From NCBI RefSeq assembly GCF_000227725.2, contig NZ_MU255056.1, positions 501,025 through 565,024 on the forward strand: a stretch of 64,000 nucleotides of DNA, written 5' to 3'. This document shows, in pieces, positions 37,801 through 46,500 of this stretch (the first letter of the stretch is position 1; every line of letters begins with the position of its first letter). Below the pieces are notes generated by a model, which was given only the letters and a program-made list of their open reading frames with translations, made no database searches and was not told where the DNA came from. The stretch is from Thiorhodospira sibirica ATCC 700588 (GTDB taxonomy: Bacteria > Pseudomonadota > Gammaproteobacteria > Ectothiorhodospirales > Ectothiorhodospiraceae). A program made the position numbers and the translations under genes.

Positions 37801-39441
37801 ACCGACCTGAATGCGCGGATTGTGGCGGTTAATCGCGCCTATACCGAGATCACCGGCTATCACGAACACGAAAGCCTCGGGCAAACCCCGCATATCCTCA
37901 ACGCCCAGCACCATCCGCCCGGCTTTTACACGCAGCTATGGCAGTGTTTGCAGGCGCAGGGACATTGGCAAGGCGAGATCTGGAATCGGCGCAAAAACGG
38001 CGAGCTGTATCCGCAATGGTTGACCATCAGCACGGTGTATAACGAAGCCCGGCAGCCCACCCATTATGTCGGGGTATTCACCGACATCAGCCAGCTCAAG
38101 CAGTCTGAGGCGCGGCTGGAACACATGGCGCATTATGACCCGCTGACCAACCTGCCCAATCGCGTGCTGGTGCAGTCTCGTTTGCAGCACGCCATCGAGC
38201 AGGCAAAACGGGAAAAACAGCAACTGGCCGTGTTATTCATTGATCTGGATCGCTTTAAAAACGTCAATGACAGCCTCGGTCATCCCACCGGCGATGCCCT
38301 GCTGGTGGCGATTACCCAGCGCATCAGTGCGCGTTTGCGTGAAGCAGATACCCTGGCCCGACTGGGGGGCGATGAATTTTTATTGCTGATGGAAGGAGTG
38401 CCGCATGGCCGGGATGCGGGCCGGGTGGCGCAGTTAGTCCTGGATTTGCTCGAAAAGCCGTTTTTATTAAATGATCAGCACGAGATCTATGTTGGGGCGA
38501 GTATCGGCATCAGCGTGTATCCCGACGATGCGCACAGCGTAACCCATTTGATTCAGCACGCCGATGCCGCGATGTATCAAGCCAAGGCGCAAGGCCGCAA
38601 CACCTATCGCTTCTATACCCGCACCCTCACCGAGGCCGCCGACCGGCGCCTGCGCCTGGAAAACCAGTTACGCCGGGCGGTGGAGCATGGGGAATTTGAG
38701 CTGTATTACCAGCCGATTGTCTGCGCCAGCACGCACCAGCTACATGCCTTGGAGGCTCTGTTGCGCTGGCATCCGGTGGATGCTCCGGCCCCGATTCCGC
38801 CCAGTGAGTTCATTCCGCTGTGTGAGGAAAACGGCCTGATTTTGCCGCTGGGGCAATGGGTGTTGCAGCATGCCTGTACACAGGCCAAGCATTGGTTGGC
38901 AGCGGGGAGTGTGCCATTTCGGCTGGCGGTGAATCTCTCGGCCTGTCAGCTGCGCATCAAAGAGATACCGCAGCAGATCGCGCAGACACTGGAACACAGC
39001 CAATTACCCGCAGACTGTCTGGAGCTTGAACTGACAGAAAGCGCCATCATGGAACAAGGCAGCGAGGCCATTCACTTGCTGCAGGAATTCAAGGCGCAAG
39101 GGCTGCACATTGCCATTGACGATTTTGGCACCGGCTATTCCTCACTGGCCTATCTCAAGCGCTTTGCCGTGGATACCCTCAAGATTGACCGGCAGTTTGT
39201 GATGCATCTGACCGAGGATCAAAGTGACTATGAGATTGTCACCACCATTGTGGCGATGGCGCGCAATCTGCGCCTGAATGTGGTCGCCGAAGGCGTGGAA
39301 ACCGAGGCACAAATCAAGGCCCTGGAGGCTATCGGCTGCGATGCCCTGCAAGGTTATGCCTTCAGTCGCCCCTTGCCCGCAGCCGCTATCCACTCCCTGC
39401 TATTCCCCGCTAATCCGCCCTATACACCGCCCGATGCATGA
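34855..39441 (+). CDS. PAS/GAF-GGDEF-EAL cyclic-di-GMP turnover protein
   Basis: A 1528-residue membrane protein. Three N-terminal helices (about 1-110), an extracytoplasmic region (to about 365), another helix (about 370-395), then PAS (about 412-532), GAF (about 540-720), three more PAS domains (about 722-838, 842-962, 963-1082), GGDEF (about 1088-1255) and EAL (about 1262-1515). The GGDEF motif is intact (LARLGGDEF) with an inhibitory READ site five residues before it. The EAL domain keeps EALLRW, LELTES, IDDFGTGYSS, LKIDRQFV and VAEGVET. It could therefore both make and degrade c-di-GMP. Convergent with the CheA-like kinase. The ribosome-binding site is weak (AGGA rather far upstream). 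Confidence 0.93.
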   Translation: MLNPLHIALLYALFAALWIVSSGYALDLLAQDPEFLARLERIKGLIFVAVSSALLYLLLKLQNLGPRAIRASSQTVPLRGDGQRYRLVILGLVLLIMTPLPGLLILKLQKPQIMQEAYQDLQVISRFKASHLQQWLTERRTDGLSLASNALFVELVQTASVAQDAPLMERLRTRLEVLRGIRDYRAVVLFDAQGQLLLAVGEQLWGEGANHPWQDRASLPRDIQHTDLYHDTHGALALDFWIPLRRSGAPADELAGFVLLQTQPEVFFTELLMDWHDATHRAESLLLREEHGALWLVYGAHPDQRWQDDGPLALRNPRSIFYRWDAMSPGSMLEGLDHRQTPVLAVSQAIPSTSWFLVIKRDQRDIFANLNTLSLWVTLINFFALSALMAALVLLWFQQQRVHELTLKAQSAQRDRLLKYFFDLPFIGMAITQPSDRRCLNVNQRLCDILGRSREELMTLNWSQLTHPEDLVEEMTHFSQMLGGKADGYQMEKRFLRPDGRVVFALVNVKPILAEGGDVELVMATVEDITERWLVAQELQRQKDLYDTLSQTNQAIVRCTRQEELFPELCRIAVKHGGFCLAWIGLLNATDGGIVPVALHIRQTRALASLQDLFSHSPALVDQDLAVRALRLNRYVIQRQGMTETYDPQPHTPWLEALTQAHLQEAGAFPIYHQGCAIGAMILYSDQRPFFSGDICRTLEEMAMDISFALDMFTQRAALEKTTEELSGFFDVALDLLCIADLDGHFLKLNTAWEQALGYSCEQLQRCRFLDFVHPEDLAHTHEQIARLAQGEYVINFVNRYRCPDGQYRWLEWHAAPSPGGEWVYAAARDITEQRAHEQALKAWDHLLGYIIQHDPNAIAVHDKELRYIYVSERYLQDYKVEQTQLIGYRHYEVFPDIPQKWREVHRRALAGEVLRCEEDRFERADGHVEWTRWECRPWFDQHQQIGGIILYTEVITERKQAEMALRQAACVFESTRDGVLITDLNARIVAVNRAYTEITGYHEHESLGQTPHILNAQHHPPGFYTQLWQCLQAQGHWQGEIWNRRKNGELYPQWLTISTVYNEARQPTHYVGVFTDISQLKQSEARLEHMAHYDPLTNLPNRVLVQSRLQHAIEQAKREKQQLAVLFIDLDRFKNVNDSLGHPTGDALLVAITQRISARLREADTLARLGGDEFLLLMEGVPHGRDAGRVAQLVLDLLEKPFLLNDQHEIYVGASIGISVYPDDAHSVTHLIQHADAAMYQAKAQGRNTYRFYTRTLTEAADRRLRLENQLRRAVEHGEFELYYQPIVCASTHQLHALEALLRWHPVDAPAPIPPSEFIPLCEENGLILPLGQWVLQHACTQAKHWLAAGSVPFRLAVNLSACQLRIKEIPQQIAQTLEHSQLPADCLELELTESAIMEQGSEAIHLLQEFKAQGLHIAIDDFGTGYSSLAYLKRFAVDTLKIDRQFVMHLTEDQSDYEIVTTIVAMARNLRLNVVAEGVETEAQIKALEAIGCDALQGYAFSRPLPAAAIHSLLFPANPPYTPPDA

Positions 39442-39510
39442 GGATCGTCGTCCGCACCATCAAGGCACTGGCTGAGGCTTGACGCAGCTGGGTGCGCGCA
39501 GCCCCTGGCT

Positions 39511-41664
39511 CTACCCCAGCAGGTTTTTGAGGGTGTCCAGCAGGTTATTTTGATCAAAGCTGCCCTTGATAATATAGGCATCCGCGCCGACCTCAATGCC
39601 TCGGCGCTTGTCTTCTTCTTTTTCCCGCGAGGTGATGATGATGATCGGGGTGTGGCGGTAGCGTTCATCCTGGCGCAGGGCGGCGGTTAAGCTGAAGCCG
39701 TCCATATTGGGCATTTCGACATCGGTCAAAATGGCATCAAAAGACTGTGAGCGCGCCTTTTGCAAGCCATCCAGGCCATCCTCGGCCAAGGTGATCTGAT
39801 AGCCGTGGGCTTCCAGCAAATCCTTTTCAATCTCGCGGGTGTTGAGTGAATCATCAACCACCAGCACGCGCTGCCCTGTTGTGCTACTGGCCTCAGTGGT
39901 GCGGGTCGCGGTGGTGCTGATGTTGTGCCGGGCGAGATCCATCAAGGCCGGGGCATGCAGGATGCTGATCAGCTCACTGTTGCCGGTCATGACCATGCCA
40001 GCGATTAAAACTCTGTCACGCAGGTGTGCTGGCAGCGGTTTGATCACCATATCCTGCTCATCGACCAGATCATTGACTTTGAGTGCTAATTTGGCGTTGC
40101 GCACCCGTACCACCACCAGCAGATGCACCTTGCGTGTACTCTGGGCAGGGCTTGGCAGAGAGAGCAAGGCCGCCAGATCCAGCACCGGGACGAATTCATT
40201 ATCAATCACCACAGTCTGACGTTTGGCCACCAAAAACAGTTGCCGGTCTTCGACCTCCAGCAATTGTGCAATGTATTGCGCGCTCAGACCAAAGCACTGC
40301 GTCCCGGTTTGCACCAATAACACCCGCATCATCGCCAGCGACAGCGGTAAACGCAGGCTGAAGGTGGTCCCCTGACCGGGTAAGGTTTCCACCGAGATCG
40401 CCCCCTGCAATTCATCCACTACGCAGCGTTTGACCACATCCATGCCCACCCCCCGGCCGGAGACATCGGTGATGATGGCACTGGTACTAAAACCGGGGGT
40501 AAAAATCAGCTCAATCAGCTCATTTTCTGGCAAAGCGGCCGCTTGCTCGGTAGACAGCAGACCCTTGCGAATGGCCTTGTCACGGATCAGCGCCAGCGGC
40601 AATCCCGCACCGTCGTCGCTCAGTTCTATCACCACAAAACCGCCATCCTGACGGGCATTGAGCTGCACGGTGCCATAGCGCGGCTTGCCAGCGGCTTCCC
40701 GGGTCTCAGGCGGCTCAATGGCATGATCGACGGCATTGCGTAACAGATGCACAATGGGGTCATTTAAACGCTCAATCACCTGACGATCCAGCTCGATGTC
40801 CATGCCGCTGATTTTGCACTCAATCTCTTTACCCATCGAGCGCCCCAGCTCGCGCACCATCCGCGCCGCCGGTTCAAACACCAGCGCCAGCGGTAACATG
40901 CGCATGATCAGCGCCTTGTTGTGCAACTCCTCCATCAGCAGGGCCTGTTCAAATACATCATCTTGCAGCTGACGGGCAAAGCGGTGCAGCGGGGCGCTGA
41001 GCGCAGCGGAGACATCGGCCTCACGTTCAATGCCGCGAATATCGCTCACCCGCTGGCGCAACCGTGCATGACTGGAGATGACCTCGCCCATCAATTTGAT
41101 CAGCTCATCCATCTTGACCAGAGGAACCCGCACGGTGGCCGCCGTTTTGAGTCGCACCTCCGGCGCGCTGGATTCTACGGCGGCGGGCGCGTCATCCGGG
41201 GGCGGGGCGGGAGATTCCGCCGGGGAGACGGGAGGCTGATCGACGACCGGCGCAGACACCTCAGTGGGCGCTGTGGCGGTTGCGCTCAGCGGCGCTTTCA
41301 AGGCCGCACACAGCGCCGCATCCGCTGGGGACAGCTCGTTCCCTGCTTCCAGCTGATCCACCTGGCTTGCCAAAGCATCACAGGCTTGGCGCAATAGGCG
41401 TCCCAAGCCCGCAGTAAAGGCCACATTGCCCTCGCGCAAGTCCCCGAGCACATCCTCCAGGGCATGGGCCGTGTCGGTAATCGGCAACAGCTTGAGCATT
41501 CTGGACGAACCTTTGATCGTGTGCGCCGAACGAAACAAGGCATGCACCGCCTCAATATCTTGCGGTGTTGTCTCCAGATGATTGATCCGCTCCTCCATCT
41601 GGCGCAGGTGTTCGCGGGCCTCTTCGACAAAACGAATGAGAAAGCGTTTGATGTCTATCGCCAT
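39511..41664 (-). CDS. CheA-type hybrid histidine kinase with C-terminal receiver
   Basis: A 717-residue chemosensory kinase. Hpt domain with phospho-acceptor His48 (FRSAHTIKGSSRM), a Pro/Ala-rich linker, a dimerisation/HATPase domain (LNDPIVHLLRNAVDHAIE, SDDGAGLPL, GRGVGMDVVK), a CheW-like domain (FGLSAQYIAQLLEV) and a receiver (RVLVVDDSLNTREI, phosphorylatable Asp in AILTDVEMPNMDGF). This is a CheA-CheY fusion as in WspE. No cheW, cheR or cheB is nearby. The ORF opens at 41775, but the ATG at 41664 gives the normal Hpt N-terminus. A convergent c-di-GMP protein lies just downstream, so control of biofilm or motility is plausible (inference). Confidence 0.92.
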   Translation of the reverse strand: MAIDIKRFLIRFVEEAREHLRQMEERINHLETTPQDIEAVHALFRSAHTIKGSSRMLKLLPITDTAHALEDVLGDLREGNVAFTAGLGRLLRQACDALASQVDQLEAGNELSPADAALCAALKAPLSATATAPTEVSAPVVDQPPVSPAESPAPPPDDAPAAVESSAPEVRLKTAATVRVPLVKMDELIKLMGEVISSHARLRQRVSDIRGIEREADVSAALSAPLHRFARQLQDDVFEQALLMEELHNKALIMRMLPLALVFEPAARMVRELGRSMGKEIECKISGMDIELDRQVIERLNDPIVHLLRNAVDHAIEPPETREAAGKPRYGTVQLNARQDGGFVVIELSDDGAGLPLALIRDKAIRKGLLSTEQAAALPENELIELIFTPGFSTSAIITDVSGRGVGMDVVKRCVVDELQGAISVETLPGQGTTFSLRLPLSLAMMRVLLVQTGTQCFGLSAQYIAQLLEVEDRQLFLVAKRQTVVIDNEFVPVLDLAALLSLPSPAQSTRKVHLLVVVRVRNAKLALKVNDLVDEQDMVIKPLPAHLRDRVLIAGMVMTGNSELISILHAPALMDLARHNISTTATRTTEASSTTGQRVLVVDDSLNTREIEKDLLEAHGYQITLAEDGLDGLQKARSQSFDAILTDVEMPNMDGFSLTAALRQDERYRHTPIIIITSREKEEDKRRGIEVGADAYIIKGSFDQNNLLDTLKNLLG

Positions 41665-41721
41665 GAGAATCTGTTTGCAAGGTACAGGAAAAAGATGAAC
41701 TGCAAAGTGGCCCGAACAGGA

Positions 41722-41752
41722 TAAAAAAATCCCGGTGTGATGCCACACCGGG
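41722..41752 (-). terminator. Intrinsic terminator of the CAP-protein gene
   Basis: Perfect 9-bp stem CCCGGTGTG / CACACCGGG with a 4-base loop (41731-41752); on the minus strand it is followed by seven T residues (41723-41729 read as A on the plus strand). It lies 38 bases after the CAP protein stop and before the kinase start. Confidence 0.9.
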
Positions 41753-41790
41753 AATCTTACAGGATACTGCGCCAAACCGCATGGGCTGGC

Positions 41791-43392
41791 TTAGGCCACA
41801 AGCGCCTCATCACTGGGCACCAGTCCAGCCAGAATCACCGGGGTATCTGCCATCTGTATGGCACCTGTGCTAACGGCAACCCCGTTGATGACATCCAGCT
41901 TCAGGTTTTCATCGCCGACGATGACACGCTGGCTGATAGGGGCGGATAATTCTGGGCCGGAGAAGATCACTTCATAGCTTCCGGGACGTACAGGTATGCT
42001 GTAGGCGCCTGCCTCAAAGGCTGCAAAATCCTGCCCATTCACCGTCACCGTAACCCCGGACAGGCCTTCGCCAACCGTGTAAAACTGGTTATTGTCCAGG
42101 TCGTTATAGATCACCCCCGTCAAAAATACGAAATCGGAATTAAAATCACGGCCAAATTTCTGGGTGATCATGGAGGTCAGAAAGGTATTGCCTTCTTGAG
42201 TAAAATGACCCTCGCGTTGTCCGATGCCGACTTCGTGATAGTGTTCTCCAAGGATATTGACCCGATGTCCCGGTGAAAGGAACAACCCGTCATGCTGGCT
42301 ATGAATTGAGGCGATCAGATCAATCTGCGCACCGGTATTCCCAGTCCAGGAAACATTTTCACCCACAAAGGAAGAACCATACCCCGCCGCCTGGGCGCGA
42401 TCTGCCGGATTTGTGCCGTTGATGCCCGTATGCGAAAAAATATTATGGTTTAACATCCAGTCGCTGTGGTCACGGGCGGCTTCCATCAAAATGGTGTTAA
42501 ACGCCAGTGGTGCTTTGCTGTCTGTGGAAATGCGCTGATTGGCGGCAATGCCTTGATTCAGATCAATATTTAAGCGCTGCGCCTCAGTCACGGGGTCTTG
42601 GCGGGCCTGATTGATCAGCTCCAGCATGAGGATTTCATGAGCTGTGGGTTGCGGGCCTTGCGGGACCGGGGGTTCTACCGGGGGTTCTACCGGGGGTTCT
42701 ACCGGGGGTTCTACCGGGGGTTCTACCGGGGGTTCTACCGGGGGTTCTACCGGGGGTTCTACCGGGGGTTCTACCGGGGGCTCGGGATCAACTGGACGCG
42801 TGATAGCAAATAGTCCTTCCCGCGCCTCATCCAGCAATCCCCTGATACGGACCGGTGTGGTCATGCTGTCAATTTCTGCCGTCAGCGAGGTCGCCAAGGC
42901 CAAAAAGGCCGCCTGCGCTTCGGGGTTAAGCTGATTGAAGGCCGGAATATCTTCACGCCTTTGCAGATCGTAAAACCCCTCACTGACGTTGACAAAGTTT
43001 TGATACAACACCTGAGTATCCGCCGCCTGTGCATTGGCCCACATGCCATCAAGCATCATCATGACCAGGGTGCCTAACTCTGAACCCAGCAGACTGGGCT
43101 GTTGAGCAATCTCATCCTGCCAATACTTAAACCCTTCCGCATCGGGTTCGCTGACCTGGAAGATATTTGCATACAGCGCCCTGAGCAGGCCATCGCCGTG
43201 CAGACCCGCATATTTTTCCTGAATCAGCGCTTGATCAAAAAAGCTCTGCGCCACATTGACATAACTGAATCGTCCACTGGCAATGGCCCCAACCCAGTAA
43301 TCCACTCCCTCGGCATCGGGTGCCGCCCCCCAAACACCGGCATAAATCTCCATCACCCTCTGTGCAATGCCATAATTCTCTGGTCTGGACAT
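41791..43392 (-). CDS. DUF4214-CAP (SCP/PR1) domain extracellular protein
   Basis: A 533-residue protein. The N-terminal part (about 1-125) has two repeats like IYAGVWGAAPDAEGVDYWVGAIASG, the DUF4214 signature of S-layer/type-I-secreted proteins. A Pro/Glu linker (about 203-245) of nine PPVE units follows, then a CAP domain (about 255-395: HSDWMLNHNIFSHTG, GENVSWTGN, GHRVNILGEHYHEVGIG) and a Cna-B-like beta domain (about 405-480: GVIYNDLDNNQFYTVGEGLSGVTVTV). There is no N-terminal signal peptide, so export by a type I system with a C-terminal signal is likely (inference). Ligand or substrate unknown; CAP domains often bind lipids or act on the cell surface. Confidence 0.85.
   Translation of the reverse strand: MSRPENYGIAQRVMEIYAGVWGAAPDAEGVDYWVGAIASGRFSYVNVAQSFFDQALIQEKYAGLHGDGLLRALYANIFQVSEPDAEGFKYWQDEIAQQPSLLGSELGTLVMMMLDGMWANAQAADTQVLYQNFVNVSEGFYDLQRREDIPAFNQLNPEAQAAFLALATSLTAEIDSMTTPVRIRGLLDEAREGLFAITRPVDPEPPVEPPVEPPVEPPVEPPVEPPVEPPVEPPVEPPVEPPVPQGPQPTAHEILMLELINQARQDPVTEAQRLNIDLNQGIAANQRISTDSKAPLAFNTILMEAARDHSDWMLNHNIFSHTGINGTNPADRAQAAGYGSSFVGENVSWTGNTGAQIDLIASIHSQHDGLFLSPGHRVNILGEHYHEVGIGQREGHFTQEGNTFLTSMITQKFGRDFNSDFVFLTGVIYNDLDNNQFYTVGEGLSGVTVTVNGQDFAAFEAGAYSIPVRPGSYEVIFSGPELSAPISQRVIVGDENLKLDVINGVAVSTGAIQMADTPVILAGLVPSDEALVA
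42667..42788 (-). repeat. 12-bp in-frame tandem repeat (PPVE units)
   Basis: About nine to ten near-perfect copies of the plus-strand unit GGTTCTACCGGG encode the linker between DUF4214 and CAP domains. The unit is very like part of the 18-bp repeat at 425-700. Confidence 0.93.
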
Positions 43393-43516
43393 AAACCCTC
43401 CTCACGTTGCAAACGAAAGATATCAAGCGGCACACGCCTAGCCTGCCCGCCGGCTTAAAGATACCCCAAATCTTGATGATTGTATCAATTTTATGGGTGA
43501 GCATCTTTTGCTGTGG

Positions 43517-43545
43517 TTGAAACTGGCGCGGCTTGCCCCCATGCT
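43517..43545 (+). promoter_or_regulatory. Heat-shock (sigma-32) promoter of clpB
   Basis: TTGAAA (43517-43522), a 14-base spacer and CCCCAT (43537-43542) match the RpoH consensus (CTTGAAA / CCCCATNT) closely, about 40 bases before the clpB start. Confidence 0.85.
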
Positions 43546-43584
43546 AGCGGCATCTCAATTCATCATCCACAGGAATCAATCACC

Positions 43585-46500
43585 ATGCGAATGGAAAAAC
43601 TGACGACGAAATTACAAACGGCGCTGGCCGATGCCCAGTCTTTGGCGGTGGGCCGGGATCATCAGATGATCGAGCCGGTGCATCTGCTGATTGCGCTGCT
43701 GGATCAGGATGGCGGGACGGTGCGGCCGTTATTGGCACGCAGCGGGGTGAATGTAAATCTGCTGCGCTCACAATTGGGCGAAGGGCTGGATCGCTTGGCC
43801 ACCGTTGAAGGCGCCGGGGGGGATTTGCATATCTCTCACAGTCTCGGGCGCCTGCTGAATCTGTGTGACAAATTGGCGCAAGAACGCAAGGATCAATTTA
43901 TTTCCTCGGAATTGTTTGTGCTGGCGGCGCTGGAGGATAAAAGCGGGCTGGGTGAGCTTTTGCAAAAAGCCGGGGCAAGCCGGGCGGCGCTGGAAAAAAC
44001 CATTGAGCAGCTGCGCGGCGGCCAGCGCGTACAGGATCAAAATGCCGAGGAGCAGCGCCAGGCGCTGGAACGCTACACCATTGATCTGACCGAGCGCGCC
44101 GAGCAAGGCAAGCTGGACCCGGTGATCGGGCGCGATGAGGAGATTCGCCGGGCGATTCAGGTCTTGCAACGGCGCACCAAGAATAATCCGGTGCTGATCG
44201 GCGAGCCGGGCGTGGGTAAAGCTCAACCCTTGTATGCCAAGATTAAAACACCGTCTGGCTGGACAACGATGGGCGAAATTCAGGTCGGCGACTGGGTCAG
44301 TACGCCTGATGGAGGTAAAGCAAAAGTAACAGGCGTTTTTCCTCAAGGTGAAAAGCAAATTTATCGCTTGCATTTTCGAGATGGGCGCTATGCGGATGCC
44401 TGCGCCGAACATTTATGGAGCGTTTATGGGCCACATAAGCATGATAAAGAATGGAGAACCGTTACCACGCGGCATTTGATGAGTCTATTAAATCGCGTTC
44501 ATGCACGCTGGAAGATCCCGTTGGTGACTGAGGTAAATGAAGAAGCTAAAAATCAGTTGCCTATTGAGCCTTATTTATTGGGTGTTTTGTTAGGCGATGG
44601 CAATTTCACACAAAACTGCATTCGCTTTACTAATCAAGATGACGAAATAATCGAGCGAGTACAGACCCTTTTGGGCGAAGATTTTATTTTGTCAAAGTCA
44701 GGAGGCGACAATCGTCCTTACGATTATAGGATTTTGATGTCAGAGACCAACTTGTCAAAATACGCAAAACGCTTTAAAGGGAAAATTGCACATGATTTGC
44801 TGCGATCCATTCGAGATCTAGGATTGCTGGGCAAGCATGCCTATGAAAAATTTATTCCTGATGTTTACAAAACCGCTTCTATCGAGGCGCGTTATGCTTT
44901 ATTGAGAGGTTTGTTGGATACAGATGGCACAATCACAAAAACGGGCAGTATTTCATTGTGTACCAAGAGCATGCGGTTGGCGAGCGATGTGCAAAATCTC
45001 GTATGGTCTCTCGGTGGTTTGGCTTCCATTAAAACTAAGCAGTCCTTTTACACATATGAAAATGAGCAATGTTTTGGAAGGATTACTTATAACGTAAAAA
45101 TTCGACACCCCAAACCGAAACGCCTATTTTCCTTGACGCGAAAATTAGCGCGTGTGCCTAACGAATACCAATATAAATATCTTAAAAATCGTTTGGTTTC
45201 CATTGAACCACTTTCAATTGAACATGCTCAGTGCATCATGATTGATCACCCTGAGCATTTGTATATTACCGATAACTATGTCGTGACACATAACACGGCG
45301 ATCGTCGAGGGGCTGGCGCAGCGCATTATCAACGGCGAGGTGCCCGAAGGGCTTAAAGAGAAGCGGCTGTTGTCTTTGGACATGGGCGCCTTGATTGCCG
45401 GGGCGAAATTTCGCGGCGATTTTGAGGAACGCATGAAGGCGGTGATCAATGATCTGGCCAAGCAGGAAGGCCGGGTGATTTTATTCATCGACGAAATTCA
45501 TACTGTGGTTGGCGCAGGCAAGGCGGAGGGCTCCATGGATGCGGGCAATATGCTCAAGCCGGCCTTGGCCCGAGGTGAATTGCATTGCATCGGCGCCACC
45601 ACGCTGGATGAATACCGCCAATATATCGAAAAGGATGCCGCACTGGAGCGCCGTTTCCAGAAAGTTTTGGTGGATGAGCCGACGGTGGAAGATACCATCG
45701 CCATTCTGCGCGGCCTCAAGGAGCGTTACGAGGTGCATCATGGGGTGGAAATCACCGACCCGGCGCTGGTGGCGGCAGCGGTGTTATCGCAGCGCTACAT
45801 CTCGGATCGCCAGCTCCCCGATAAGGCCATTGATCTGATGGATGAGGCGGCGGCACGCATCCGCATGGAGATTGACTCCAAGCCGGAGATGATGGATCGC
45901 CTGGAACGGCGCCTGATTCAGCTCAAAATCGAACGCGAGGCGCTGAAAAAGGAATCCGATGAGGCCTCTAAAAAGCGCTTTGGGGCACTGGAGGCCGAGA
46001 TCGTGCGCCTGGAGCTGGAATATCGCGAGCTGGAAGAAATCTGGCATGCCGAAAAGGCGGCGCTGTCAGGCACGGCATCCATTAAAGAGGAGCTGGAACG
46101 CGCCCGGCTGGAGCTGGATACCGCCCGCCGGGCCGGTGATCTGGCGCGCATGTCGGAACTGCAATATGGCCGCATCCCGGAGCTGGAGCGCCAGCTGGAT
46201 ATGGCCGCCCAGGCCGAAATGCACGAGATGAAACTCCTGCGCAGCCGCGTCAGCGATGAAGAGATTGCCGAGGTGGTATCCCGCTGGACCGGCATTCCGG
46301 TAAGCAAAATGCTCGAAGGCGAGCGGGAGAAACTTTTGCGTATGGAAAGCGCTTTGAGCACGCGGGTCATCGGCCAGGACGAGGCCGTCTCGGTGGTCTC
46401 CCATGCGATTCGCCGCTCGCGGGCCGGATTATCAGACCCCAACCGTCCCAATGGCTCGTTTTTGTTCTTAGGGCCAACCGGGGTGGGCAAGACCGAGCTG

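Noticed and set aside
42598..42934. Plus-strand frames coding for Gly/Ser/Thr or FYRG repeats
   Set aside because: Antisense of the 12-bp repeat of the CAP gene.
44221..45294. Group I intron or frameshift as the explanation of the clpB insert
   Set aside because: The insert is in frame with no stop codons and has all intein blocks; the host protein continues exactly at the next codon.
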